A stretch of 64,000 bases of DNA from Diplonema papillatum. Lineage: Eukaryota > Euglenozoa > Diplonemea > Diplonemida > Diplonemidae. The notes under the pieces are model-generated. The model had not been told where the DNA came from. It was given only the letters and a program-made list of their open reading frames with translations, and did no database searches. Shown here piece after piece: positions 52,980 through 63,442 of the stretch. The first letter of the stretch is position 1; the number at the start of each line of letters is the position of its first letter. Made by a program: the position numbers and the translations under genes. The stretch covers positions 1 to 64,000 of the forward strand of contig JAPJBO010000197.1 in assembly GCA_030068145.1 (NCBI GenBank), read 5' to 3'.

Positions 52980-54500
52980 GGTTTTAAGGACAAACAGAAA
53001 CTAAAGGTAACCTGAACCAATTTGGACGCGTTTCGGCCCGGAATTCGGGAAGCTTTGAAATGTTCGTACATTCTGCCGGTCCCATCATTTGTGTAACGGA
53101 AACACGAAACGAGTGCAAAAGCTGCTTGGGTCAGACTTCAAAATACCGCCAAAAAGTGAAAATCCCAGGGAAAAGTCCAAAACTTTCAGAACCTCCAAAA
53201 AGTCCAAAAAGAAATTCTGGTCCAAAGAAATTCCGGTCCAATGATTTTCCGAACGCAGTTCCCAACGCGATTCCTTACTGTGCGATAGACGAAAGCTGGG
53301 GGTCAGTTGTCTGCCACGAGCGTCATTCAACAAAGCCAGTTCTGCAGGAATAAGTCACGATTACTCGTCGGTTTGTGTTTTGCGGCTGAACATGCAGACT
53401 GTGGTCGCCTTTTTGGTGGGCCACCCACCCCCACTCTTCCCCCACTGAGTATTGAGTTCTGTAAAGTGCAAGTGCCATGAAGGCAGGCGAGCACCACGGC
53501 TGAGTACGGGGAGTTTCTGGGAATTTGTTGCCTACTAGAAGTGTTATATAGCTTGCCTGCCTCATGCTAGTAGCTCCCAATGCCCGATAGACAGTGCGTT
53601 GTGAGTTCAAGCTACTCCGAGGCGGTGATTTATATATCGTCGTATGCGAACAACCGAAGATGCGAAAGAAGCTGTTTCCACAAAAAGTACACCGGCTACG
53701 CGATTCACCGTGCGGTAGACCGACGAGTAGAAACCAGAACCTGCTGGTGTCCCACCCGACGAAAGCTTAATGGTCGTCTGCACGTCCCGAAAAGACAAAG
53801 AAACGTGACTTCCAGGCATTCGAAATGCCCGGACAAAGCACCACGACGTGTTGACTGGCACACAACGCGCGCGCCACATGGTTTTCCGCGGCGGCGTGAA
53901 AGAGGAAGTCTCCAAGCACGCAATGAGAGAGTGCCTCCAACACTAGAAAGCGGAGCACATAGCAGTGAGCAACTATTTGTGGAATGTGCACAACACAAAG
54001 CCTTGCATGCAAACAGTTCGCAGGCGGACAAAGCCAGCACCTGTTGCACATTCATGTTGGGAAGCTCGGCAAGAAGACCTGCCGACCATCTCTCGTTTCT
54101 TCGTGGGTTTTAGGGAACCCACGAACTACTGTAAATGCACTGTGTGGTGCGATGCCAAGGCGATAGGAGCGCCATGAGCGACAAGCCGAATCTACGGACG
54201 AGAGTTTGAATGTGGTCGGAAGCCCGCATTATCCAGTGTCTGAGACCTGTCACGACATGTCTCTGACCTCACCGTAGGGATAGCACTGTCGTTTGCACTA
54301 TGTTTGCTAAGCCATACAAGCTCAGGAACTTTCCAAGAAACCAACCAAAAACCTCGCAACTCTGCCTGTCTCTCGCGAAAACTGGGGTTGCCCAGGTGGT
54401 TTGTGGTGTCTGGGCACCGGTGATCACGGTAGTGCCGTGAAACCCCTCGAAAACTCTCGAAACACCCAGGATTTGGGTCCAGGTTAGGTGGATTTTGTCT
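52980..54500. other. Interior of TIR element, unassigned frames
   Basis: Open frames at 53,580-54,113 (plus) and 53,607-54,055 (minus) overlap and neither shows a transposase signature. A repeat D fragment lies at 53,458-53,480. Confidence 0.35.
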
Positions 54501-54504
54501 AAAT

Positions 54505-54668
54505 CACTAGTCATTTTTACTAGTGCACTAGTCATTTTTACTAGTGCACTATTCATTTTTACTAGTGGCACTAGTCATTTTTACTAGTGGCACTAGTCAT
54601 TTTACTAGTCAAAATTTTGACTAGTAAAACCACTAGTCAAAGTCAAAAAAGTCCTTGACTAGTGCACC
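54505..54668 (-). repeat. ACTAGT array, right arm
   Basis: Inverted partner of 52,126-52,275, with GGCACTAGTCATTTTTACTA units. The arms differ in unit number, showing independent expansion. Confidence 0.9.
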
Positions 54669-54711
54669 GTGCGGGCATTGTCCGCCAAAGTCTAACTGAC
54701 ACGTTCCCTAT

Positions 54712-55926
54712 TGATGTGGTAAATCTGTTGTTTGCTACTGCCGGATACCAGGTGTTGGCACATTGCGGCTTGCACTACTCCGTTCAAGAGTCAAAAGTAA
54801 AACAACTCCAGTTTGGAGCAAGAATTGTTGACAAATAGCATGTCGTCGTCCGCTCCACGCGGGACGCTCGTTTTTATTTTTTGCAAATGTTTGCAGCTGT
54901 GTAGCTTGCAAGCTGTTGGCAAGTGCTACACCGATTGTGTGAAATGATACGGTGTTTGTCCGCGATGAGGTTTGCTGGATTAGTCGATCAACAAGCTGCA
55001 ATACATGCACCATGCCACGACGTACGATGGTCGCTCCCGCGAGCTATGGTACTCGCCAGTCTTCGTAACTGCGTACCGGGGTTAAGTGCCCGACTTCCAC
55101 TGAAACTAAAAGCGCACTTGATGTGTGGAAGCAGCAGGTTGGTTCCTCCGCGAAATTGACGGCAAAATAGTTCTCCTTATTTTTTTGATATCGGCACCTG
55201 CGAAAGCAGGTGCGACGCACTCTGCGCCGAACGGAAATGCGACAGATGCAAGAAGCAAGAGGCTGTGACCAGTTCTTTTAAACACAGAAAGACGCGCTGA
55301 AGTCAATACGCTCTCTCATTGTAACAATCTGTTAGTATCGTACAGCCTACAAGCCTCAGGAAGCCTTTAATGAGGATAGTTCGTAACAAAGAACCTGCGA
55401 GGCTCAGAAGGTCCATCTCTTGACACGATGAGACTGCTCGTAATGAAGCCTGCAGAAGCGACAAGGGTGCCCTGTTTGCACTTTCGTTGCTTCTGGTTAC
55501 TTCTCCGTTACTTCTGCAATCGTTGTTTCCCGAGATGTTCCCTTCCGTGCCCCTGTGCCGCTATCAAAAAAACAATAAGACCCCCCTGCAGGAGTCAGTC
55601 GCATCAGCACTTCGGTACTGGAATGCGACCTGCATGACCGAGCAGTTGACTTCCTTAATCCCATCAGCCGGGCCAGAACCGTCAGAACCCTCTCCAATGA
55701 CAGCTTTGGTCACTGTCCGGCCAACGCCATTGCACATGCTTTTGCTGCATTTTGCCGTATCTGTCCATTAATACAAGCTGCTAGAATCTGCAACGCGCAA
55801 GTTTCGAAGCGTCGACGATTATGAAGCGCACATCCATGTGGCAAACATGGCGCAATGTCGCATTTATGGTCGTCACTTGACAGAGTGAGTCGATGCCTTT
55901 CTTATCACCTTCAAGACACGGATGTG
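54712..55926. other. No supported gene
   Basis: Includes the second copy of repeat G (55,875-55,937). A plus-strand frame at 55,428-55,637 is Cys-rich but has no domain or homologous repeat. Confidence 0.35.
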
Positions 55927-56203
55927 TCACGCATGCTCGTAATAGACGCCAGCGTCCGGCATGGCTTCAGTCGTTGGTGGTAGAAACCAGCGCTCACCAT
56001 TGCGCAACATGTGCGTCAGAGCCGTTGGGTGGTATGATGAGGGGTTTTCCCGAACACTTCGCTGCCATTGGTCCTCCCTGCTGTCTTGGAAGGTTCCCTC
56101 GTCGCCTTGGCTGTTCGGTGCCCGTGGCAGGGATCGGTACCCGAAGAACGTGTTGTCAAAATAAGATTGGTTGTTCAAGTTGACCCACAGGTAGATTCAA
56201 GAA
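55927..56203 (-). CDS. Possible single exon of unknown protein
   Basis: A minus-strand frame open from about 56,203 to the TAG-type stop at 55,927 reads LWVNLNNQSYFDNTFFGYRS, then a hydrophilic stretch ending PDAGVYYEHA. Composition looks protein-like, but there is no ATG and no clear acceptor. The last bases overlap repeat G. Weak call. Confidence 0.25.
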
Positions 56204-56995
56204 GCCTTGAAAAGCCAAAGAAGGGAGACTTCTCTCCCTTCGTTGAGCATCATATAACTGTGCGGACAACACGCCATGGCTTCTTCTTCATCTCAACAAC
56301 GTATTACACGCTGATGTTACGACAACAATCGTCACTTTTATATGGGACAGCAAAGCAACAGCAATAAACAGTACCTGAATCAAAGAGGTACTGTTCGATT
56401 GCGCACTGATTCGCCGCGTTGGATAGACACGTTGCATCTTCTGTTCACGAACTACAGAACGAAGAAGGCTCGCGCGTCGATCTGACCCCCGCTGGGAGAT
56501 TATTGCAACTTTCGGGGAGCAAGATCTCGGGAGGGTGGAGGGAAAGAATGATCGCGGCAAAAAGAGAAGCTTTAGTTCGTTTTGATTGCCGAATGGCCGA
56601 AAGGTGATGGTGGGCAGGCCCCGGCTGATAAGGTATGATGGGCAGACCATTGGAGGCAGATCCGCACATGTTCACACATCCTACCGCGATACGCCCTGTG
56701 CACGCGCAAACTCGCGATGTATAGCTGCTGCGAATTGCTTCTTTCACGCCCGCTTACACCTTTTCGTGGATGTCTGTGTACGGAATGCCTTGGTAGTGCA
56801 TTATGCTTGCCGTGTAGCCATCGCTCGTTGATCTCTGTGCAAGTTTATATTTTCGATGGCGACTATCTGCAGGAAATCGCGTGGGCCACGGCCCAGCTGG
56901 AAACGCTTTCTATGCTTGACTCAAAGACTGGATTGTGGGGCGCCTGTAGGGAGCTCTGGAAGAAGGTTTTGGGTAGAAATGCAGTTTGTTTCCTT
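56204..56995. other. Unassigned, 3' side of the ceramidase gene
   Basis: Overlapping short frames on both strands without domains. Confidence 0.35.
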
Positions 56996-57907
56996 CTAAC
57001 TGCTTCGTTGTGGTTTCACCCACAAATTCGTCATTTTAATAGCACGCTTTCTGACATCGTTGTAAGCAGGAAGTTTAGCCAGCAAGTAAGATTCACATAC
57101 CACCCAAGTGACACTGACGATGGTGAAGTACGCGCCTAAGAACACAAAGGCATGCCAAAACGCATGAAGCTGAGGATACGTCCCAAGGGCAGAGGTTATC
57201 TGGTTGCACAACAACCGATCCGCCAACCAGCATGCCACCGCCGTGCAATGTGACGTGAGTGCGAGCTTGAGCACCCGCGAAGTGGCCTCGTTGGTGTGCT
57301 TGCTGTTGCGAAACTGGGTGATGATAGCCCAGGGCAGGAGAACCACCGTGGCGACGGTCAACACGTGCGACACCCACGGATACAGAATAGCCCAAATAGG
57401 AGTGACCAGAACCACAGTAATCAGCGTCTCAGCAGAGAAGATCAAGGCGCGCCCTGTGACGCCAACGACTTCTTCCAGTTCTTTGCGAGGCATCACCATT
57501 AGAATGGCGTAGTAATTCGTCCAGCAGATCGTGATTTCGTCAAGAACCTGGCCGAGCTTTGAAAGCGTAGCGTGGAAGTAGAAAGATCCCAGTCCGACGC
57601 AAGCCAGGGTAAGCAAGCAGAACCCGAAGTGCGGTTCCACTAAGTTGCGCATGCCTTTGTGGAGCAACCACGCTGCAAAAACAACAGGGAAGACAAACAC
57701 GCCACTGATGGCATTCCAAAATTCTGCCACGTGTTCTGTCACCTCATAGTTTTCCTCACACCAGTCGATTGGACTGCTGTGCCACTCAACGCTGCCTGTT
57801 AACTCTGATTGCCGCCCCGTTTTTACAACAAGCCCAAATGTTCCCACCACAATCACGACGCAGCTTAGTCGCCACAGGAAAATGAGACGTGCGTCATCAT
57901 TCTTCAT
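56996..57907 (-). CDS. Alkaline ceramidase
   Basis: 303 residues from ATG 57,907 (an in-frame TTG upstream is not used). Family signatures are in order: SPIDWCEENYEVTEHVAEFW near residue 45, GSFYFHATLSKLGQVLDE near 105 and HAFWHAFVFLGAY near 245. Together they supply the catalytic/zinc His residues and Asp of the CREST superfamily. Seven hydrophobic segments are spaced as expected for an ER or Golgi multi-pass enzyme. The reaction is hydrolysis of ceramide to sphingosine and fatty acid at alkaline pH. Length is normal for the family (about 260-320). The N-terminal codons lie inside a tandem 59-bp duplication, so start usage may be recent. No introns are seen. Confidence 0.88.
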   Translation of the reverse strand: MKNDDARLIFLWRLSCVVIVVGTFGLVVKTGRQSELTGSVEWHSSPIDWCEENYEVTEHVAEFWNAISGVFVFPVVFAAWLLHKGMRNLVEPHFGFCLLTLACVGLGSFYFHATLSKLGQVLDEITICWTNYYAILMVMPRKELEEVVGVTGRALIFSAETLITVVLVTPIWAILYPWVSHVLTVATVVLLPWAIITQFRNSKHTNEATSRVLKLALTSHCTAVACWLADRLLCNQITSALGTYPQLHAFWHAFVFLGAYFTIVSVTWVVCESYLLAKLPAYNDVRKRAIKMTNLWVKPQRSS

Positions 57908-58004
57908 TGTTCTCTCTTTCAACCTTCTTTTTGAACCTATAAATAACGTGTGTCATCATTCTTCACTGTTCTTTCTTTCAACCTTCTTTTTGGACCTATA
58001 AATA
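57887..58004 (+). repeat. 59-bp tandem duplication over the ceramidase start
   Basis: Two adjacent 59-bp units (57,887-57,945 and 57,946-58,004) sharing TTTCAACCTTCTTTTTG and CCTATAAATA. The proximal unit contains the ATG and first codons of the ceramidase; the distal unit retains the same ATG, so a decoy start lies upstream. TATTTATAGG on the gene strand is a possible TATA element in each unit. Confidence 0.9.
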
Positions 58005-58490
58005 TCGCGAAGACTAGCACGCCGGTGTAGGAGTGGCTTACCTGCACCTTCTCGTGAAATTGCCATTCATGAGAAAGGTGCAAGTAAGTATGCCATGGGT
58101 GCATGGAGTAGGACATAAGCGCGTATCCGAGTCCGTTGCATGCCTAGGCTTGAACACGAGTCGTTTTGCTGCTGAAGGTTCTCTTCTGCCCTTCTCCTCG
58201 AGTTCTCTACTAAGAAGTTCTCTCTTTCTCAGTTTATGTGGCAATCAATTGCACCGCCTGCCTGGGTTCACCTCATTACCAGTCCGATGTGCTGTGGTTG
58301 GTCCTTAACTTTCTACAAAATTGAGTGGTTGAGCTGGATTCAATGAAAATGTGCCAAACGGATGAGATACGTTCAAAATGAGCACCACACGGTAACATTT
58401 GTTCTGTGCACCTCTATGTATAAAGGTGACAGACGAGCTTCGAGGACATGCTGCCGGTATTGAGCTCCGTGGAAGATCCCCCAGGAAAGG
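58005..58490. other. Intergenic, nothing recognised
   Basis: Short frames only; one pyrimidine-rich stretch at 58,180-58,230. Confidence 0.4.
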
Positions 58491-58494
58491 CAAC

Positions 58495-58665
58495 AACAAA
58501 GAAGTCAAACTCCTCTTCGTTTCCGGCCCCGGTATCGGACGAGGGTCCCACACTTACTGGACCGCGCAGGAGTCACGCTCTTTCAGTCTTACGCAGAAAT
58601 GAAAGATGAAAGCATGCGTTGGTTCAGGCTTGGCACCAGCCCTTGTTGTGCACTAAGAAGCGTTT
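58495..58665 (+). repeat. Direct repeat H flanking ITPA, copy 1
   Basis: About 170 bp matching 59,616-59,775 in the same orientation, with shared TTTCCGGCCCCG, CAGGAGTCACGCTCTTTCA and GAAAGCATGCGTTGG blocks. Confidence 0.8.
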
Positions 58666-58831
58666 AGTCGACGCTGTGAACACACGTACTGCCGTACTCA
58701 ATAACACGCCTCTGTCCTCCCTGCCGCCTACCAAACACGGATTATCAAGGAAAAACGCTTTGACAGACGTTCACGGTCAGTGGACTGTATGTGCTGAAGC
58801 GAGCATCATTGAGACTAGTTGGCCGCCCGTG

Positions 58832-59431
58832 TCACTGCGTCTTCGGCACTTTGCTAGCCGGCTCGGAACCGACAAAGAAGTCCTGCACCTTGGCAAGGGC
58901 CCGGCCCCGGTGCGATATGGCGTTCTTCTGCTCAGCCGGCATCTCCGCGTATGTGAGGGAAGGGCCGCCTGCCGTTTGCTCGTCCGGGCAGAAGATGGGG
59001 TCCCATCCGAACTTGGTCGAGCCGCGCGGCGCAACGATGGTGCCGGGACATTTTCCTTCGAAGCAGGTCGGCTCTCCCCCCGGCTCGCAGTACGTGAAAA
59101 TGCACAGAGCGTAGCCGGTCTTGTCGTCGAAGCCGTCAAGAAGCTTGGGCAGGCCCTCGGGCCCCAGCTTGTCGAGGAACCACTTGATATACGGGCCCGG
59201 CAATCCTTTCAGCGCGTTGAAGCAGAGGCACGTGTCTTCGCATAAGACAGGCTCGCCGATTTGCCTGCAGGCTTCGCGGGCTTTCTCTTTCGCGATGTCT
59301 ATAGGTTCGCCTTGCAGCTCCGGCAGGTCGACCTTCCGGTTGTCGACGTCGATGCACTTTCCGAGGATCGCGTTCACTTCGCGCAGTTTATTCGCATTCC
59401 CCGTGACGAAGATAACTTTAGGCCGCGGCAT
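58832..59431 (-). CDS. ITPA: Inosine triphosphate pyrophosphatase (HAM1/ITPA)
   Basis: A complete 199-residue single-exon gene from ATG 59,431. Signatures are [13 protein letters not shown] at the start, [20 protein letters not shown] near 69, [24 protein letters not shown] near 123 and SHRGRALAK near 174. These match the nucleotide-binding residues of the family throughout. The enzyme hydrolyses ITP, dITP and XTP to monophosphates and keeps deaminated purines out of RNA and DNA; it is usually cytosolic. Length is typical (about 190-200). It is bracketed by two direct copies of repeat H. Confidence 0.96.
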   Translation of the reverse strand: MPRPKVIFVTGNANKLREVNAILGKCIDVDNRKVDLPELQGEPIDIAKEKAREACRQIGEPVLCEDTCLCFNALKGLPGPYIKWFLDKLGPEGLPKLLDGFDDKTGYALCIFTYCEPGGEPTCFEGKCPGTIVAPRGSTKFGWDPIFCPDEQTAGGPSLTYAEMPAEQKNAISHRGRALAKVQDFFVGSEPASKVPKTQ

Positions 59432-59615
59432 CCCCCCTTCGCCGTTTTTTCGTTTCCTGCCGGTAACGCTGGTTTGTTCACAGTAACATCGGTGGTCGAC
59501 CCGTATGCGTATGGTGTACGCGTAAGCGCTTTCATCCCGATGAAGAGATTACTTGCAAGGCACCATTATTACCGTTCATAGAGCACAGGTCTTGATGCGA
59601 GGGGACCTTGTGTGA

Positions 59616-59775
59616 CAAAGAAGTAAGCCTCCTCTTTGTTTCCGGCCCCGATATCGGGACGACGGTCCAAGCAGGAGTCACGCTCTTTCATTCTTCTGCA
59701 GAAATGAAAGACGAAAGCATGCGTTGGCCAGTCTTGGCACCCGCCTACGTATTGTTGTGGACTAAGAAGCGACAC
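59616..59775 (+). repeat. Direct repeat H flanking ITPA, copy 2
   Basis: See copy 1. Similarity is high, with a deletion of about 20 bp in the middle of this copy. Confidence 0.8.
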
Positions 59776-60783
59776 GGCAACTGAAGCGTCCGGTTCTTAG
59801 TCGACGCGTCCATCACCGCAGCCTTTTGTTTGCGTGGCCAGGTTCGGCAAGACGCCTGGTCGCTGCGTGCTCTGCCTGAGACCCGTTCGCTCATTATTAG
59901 GGATCAGGTGAGTTCACCAAACAAGCCGGCATGCCGTCAAAAGGCCAGCCCCTATCAACGCCGCGTGGGTGCATCGAGCAAACTCCAGCGAAAGACTCAA
60001 TGCCCAATGGTCTTATCAGCCTGGTCACCTTCTGTGCCTTCGTCAGGCAGATCAAGTTGGACCTTGGATGTAAGCAGACAGCTGTCTTCGGAAGAAGTTG
60101 GCTTTCTATGACACAATCCTGCGGGACAAGAGCATCAGAAGGATGATGCCTATAAACAAAGCAAACGATGCAGTCACAAGACACAATCGGGATTAAATCA
60201 TCGCAGAAGTTAGCGGGAGAAGAGCAAGAACTGTGCGAGCTGCGCATGCACGCGGGCATCTGTGAAAATACAGCAGGCCTCTCTGGTGGAGCAAGACTCG
60301 GTGCGGGTACTTAGTTAATGCACAATGCATTGTAATTTTCTTGCGATAACGCGCTTCGGCAAAGAGCATGACACGAATGCCCTCATCAATCCAACGAAGC
60401 AAGCGCAGAGCAGTCGATGAGAAGCGAACTTGAAGCTCATCATTCGATGCCACTTCTAACGGAGCTTCTACTCGTCTCAACCAAGAATGTCAGCTTCGAG
60501 CTACCTTCTTAGTAGCAGGGAAACGGCGACGAAGGCCCTTCGCTTAGCTGTGGTCCATGATGTGTATTGAATTGTGGGTGCTCTGGGGCAGAGCTAATGA
60601 TCCGATGCGGGGCCTGACAGCCCATTTCATGGTCCATGACTGAACAAACTTGGACCGTGAGCTTAAGACATTCCTCAGTTTCGCAGCATTTGAGGATGGC
60701 ACTGACCACGACAACAACTACGCAATTACGCTGCGTACTCCGAATAGCGTTTCTGGAATGCTAGGCAAATGACAGACACAAAC
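59776..60783. other. Intergenic, nothing recognised
   Basis: Scattered short frames on both strands, none with domain or splice support. Confidence 0.4.
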
Positions 60784-61491
60784 CTACGAGCAGGGATCTG
60801 CGATGGGGCTATCCTTCCCCTCGTTTTCCTGAAGGTCTGCAGTGTCTTTCAGAGACAGTCGGAACTTGTCAGCAACTTCGGCGTGCTCAGTGGAGGCGCA
60901 GTTGATGCCAATGACGATTTTGAGGTTGAACTTGTCCGCGAATTTCTTGGGATCGAAACCGGAGCGGCCTTCACGTGAGAATTTCGATATGATTTTCAGC
61001 TTCGCCAAGTCTTGCGGCTCCTTCTGGTGGAACACGAAGAAGAACACGCGGTGAGTGCCGGTGCCCTTTTCCGGATGCGGCGGCTGCCACCGGAACCAGT
61101 CGCGGCCTGTTGAGAACTTCGTGTCGCCTTCGATGTTAAATCGGCACCAAAGCAGTGTTTTCGCCTCCCAGTCAAATGCGACGAGGCAGTACAAGATGCC
61201 GTCCGAGGCTTCGAACATGTACGATGGTTTCGGCTGAAGGGCGTCCAGTGGTAGCTTGTTGCCGTTCAGCGCCACGTTTTCGGTGTCACCCGTTCCCCAT
61301 GCGACTTCGACGAACTGCTGTGGTGTGAACTCCGGGAAGATGCCGTCGGAGAAGACGCCGAGACGCCCAGCCTCGGCCTTCAGCTTCAGCATCCGCTGCT
61401 GGTAGATCTCCTTCATGCCTTCCTCGCGCATCTGCTTCACGCTGTGTCGGACCTCATCTTCAAGCACCTTCCTGTCCGGAAGTTGCGTCAT
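60784..61491 (-). CDS. PEBP-fold protein, probable mitochondrial ribosomal protein mL38
   Basis: 235 residues from ATG 61,491. An N-terminal charged helix with YQQRMLKLKAEAGRLGVFSD is followed by a PEBP domain: KPSYMFEASDGILYCLVAFD, LLWCRFNIEGD, PPHPEKGTGTHRVFFFVFHQ and REGRSGFDPKKFADKFNL. The PPxPxxGTGxHR block is the PEBP ligand-site motif. The preceding helix and the GVFSDGIFPEFTP turn resemble mL38 (MRPL38) rather than small cytosolic PEBPs. mL38 sits in the mitochondrial large ribosomal subunit. No clear targeting peptide is seen, so a plain PEBP-like protein is the alternative. It appears to lack introns. Confidence 0.72.
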   Translation of the reverse strand: MTQLPDRKVLEDEVRHSVKQMREEGMKEIYQQRMLKLKAEAGRLGVFSDGIFPEFTPQQFVEVAWGTGDTENVALNGNKLPLDALQPKPSYMFEASDGILYCLVAFDWEAKTLLWCRFNIEGDTKFSTGRDWFRWQPPHPEKGTGTHRVFFFVFHQKEPQDLAKLKIISKFSREGRSGFDPKKFADKFNLKIVIGINCASTEHAEVADKFRLSLKDTADLQENEGKDSPIADPCS

Positions 61492-61856
61492 GTTGTCCGC
61501 ACCAGCTTATTTGGATCCCCTTCCTTCTTTTTCCTTTCGACAGAGCCGCTGTCTTGAATATCCGCGCTGCTCGATCTGATTGCTCAGTTGCTCGTCGTGC
61601 TCGGTCCCGTAATAATAGGGCACACGTGGTCGTTCTACTTACGGTTATCAACAGAATTCCATGCACTCCTTCATAAATTCCCTTCCGGATGGACTTGCAT
61701 ATGCTTTCATATATTTCGAGACTGGAGGTCCGATGAACATGCAATGTGAATAGCCTCTATTCGAGCCAACCCGGCTTTTCTAAGTTGCGAAAAGTGTATT
61801 GTTTTTGGACTAGATAATAGTGCGGAGCAAGCTTTTTTTTACCCTTCCTAAAGGTA

Positions 61857-61925
61857 TGCGGGTGGCAGAGTGACCGGGTGTGGGCCTTCAGGCCGGTAGG
61901 CCCGGGTTCGAACCCCGCCCATAAC
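61857..61925 (+). ncRNA. tRNA-like sequence with A and B boxes
   Basis: TGGCAGAGTGACCGG fits a pol III A box and GGTTCGAACCC a perfect B box, at tRNA-like spacing. The acceptor arms pair only 5 of 7 and the anticodon arm is ambiguous (GGCC-TTCA-GGCC), so it looks like a tRNA-derived promoter rather than a working tRNA. Confidence 0.5.
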
Positions 61926-62097
61926 ATTTTCCCGGTCGAAGATGGTTTTCGAGGTTTGTTGCGTTTCGGGGTCTAATGTGCCCGAAAGTTGCGTTTTTTG
62001 CGGAGTTTCTCAGTATCTCGCGGTATTTGGCTTACCCCGGGTGAGTCGGGGGGGGTCCGGGGGGGCCTCCCCCCCGGGTACTGGCGCCGAACTTGCC

Positions 62098-62700
62098 ACC
62101 AGAACCCGAACTTTGCTTCGCCCGAACTTTGCTTCCCCCAGAACTTTGTTTCGCCTGAACTTAGCTTCGCCCGAACTTTGCTTCACCAGAACTTTGCTTC
62201 ACCCGAACTTAGCTTCGCCCGAACTTTGCTTCACCCGAACTTTGCTTCACCCAGAACTAAGCTTCGCCCGGACTTTGTTTCGCCCGAACTTAGCTTCACC
62301 AGAACTTTGCTTCGCCCGAACTTTGCTTCGCCCGAACTTTGTTTCGCCCGAACTTAGCTTCACCAGAACTTTGCTTCACCAGAACTTTGCTTCACCCGAA
62401 CTTTGCTTCACCAGAACTTTGCTTCACCAGAACTTTGCTTCACCAGAACTTTGCTTCACCAGAACTTTGCTCACCCGAACTTTGCTTCACCAGAACTTTG
62501 CTTCACCCGAACTTAGCTTCGCCCGAACTTTGTTTCGCCCGAACATAGCTTCGCCCGAACTTTTTGCTTCACCCGAACTTAGCTTCACCAGAACTTAGCT
62601 TCGCCCGAACTTAGCTTCGCCCGAACTTAGCATCACTCGAACTTAGCTTCACCAGAACTTAGCATTGCCCGAACTTAGCTTCGCCCGAACTTTACTGTTC
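62098..62700 (+). repeat. GAACTT minisatellite inside composite element
   Basis: About 35 units around CGAACTTTGCTTCGCC and AGAACTTTGCTTCACC, 15-17 bp. Frames through it read as NFASPELSF-type repeats and are not genes. Confidence 0.95.
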
Positions 62701-62732
62701 CCCGAACTTTAACTGCTGCCTCCAGTCTCGCC

Positions 62733-63442
62733 ACGCGCCGGCCTTAGCCGAGCGCACGTACTTATTCCCGAAGCACTTACTCGGTGCTTGTCGTGTTTCA
62801 GCTATTACTGGCCAAGATCTTTTTGCCGCTATGAAGCCGCCGCACTCCTGGGTTCAATGTGTACGCTTGTTCCGCAAACACTCAAGATGGAAGACATGAA
62901 ATGAAACGAGAGTAAATCACAAGAAGCCTCTACGTAGGCGGCAACACATCGCGTCAACAAACAAGAATTCACTACGACAGAGAGGAAAAGCGATGCTGCA
63001 GGCTAGTACACAAAGGTTGGGCTGCCGAATAATAGCACGGTGGTGGCACAGACGGGGTCTTGATCATCTGAGATCAACCCGTCTTTGTTGAAGAAAGACT
63101 TGTGGACTCGACTCTTAACAAAAAAGGTGAACTGAGCATATGGACGACAGTAACTACAGCATTTGCTGGCAGCCTTACCCAGCGGAACCACTTTCTGGCA
63201 TCGCCTGTAAAACTTGAAAATTCGCTGTGTCCAGATTCCAGCGTCGGCCAGAATGGCTGTTTGAACGAATACAGGCGAGTGACGGTACCTGCGGTGGCGA
63301 GTTGCGGAGGTCGGTACATCTAGGAGCGAGATTAAGATTGACTGCGCGTCGTGGAAAGCTGTAGTAAACAGACAGTGTCAGACACCCGAAGCGCAAGATG
63401 CATTGTTTCCTTTAGCATCATTCGAACGCAGCGTTTTCTCGC
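62733..63442. other. Intergenic, unassigned frames
   Basis: A minus-strand frame at 63,074-63,319 is weakly protein-like (FWPTLESGHSEFSSFTGDAR) but has no domain. It could be a 3' UTR shadow of the next gene. Confidence 0.35.

Larger units (their letters stand above)
51876..54708. mobile_element. 2.8 kb TIR foldback element with ACTAGT arrays
   Basis: Perfect 30-bp inverted termini start GGGAACGTGTCAGTTAGACT (51,876-51,905 and 54,679-54,708), flanked by TAT on both sides. The 3-bp duplication fits PIF/Harbinger-type insertion; TA (mariner) is the alternative. Inside the left end, GGCGGACA units occur three times (51,897, 51,955 and 52,043). Inside both ends are inverted arrays of ACTAGTGCACTAGT units (52,126-52,275 and 54,505-54,668). 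The interior contains gene debris, and no DDE transposase is recognised. Confidence 0.8.
61713..62732 (+). mobile_element. Composite TIR element with GAACTT satellite, copy 3
   Basis: The most complete copy. The left end has CGAGACTGGAGG (61,717-61,728) and the right end the exact inverse CCTCCAGTCTCG (62,719-62,730). The order inside is the 110-bp head, the tRNA-like sequence, about 150 bp of spacer, ACTGGCGCCGAACTTGCCAC (also at 16,516), then the satellite. No ORF encodes a transposase. No target-site duplication is clear. Confidence 0.7.
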
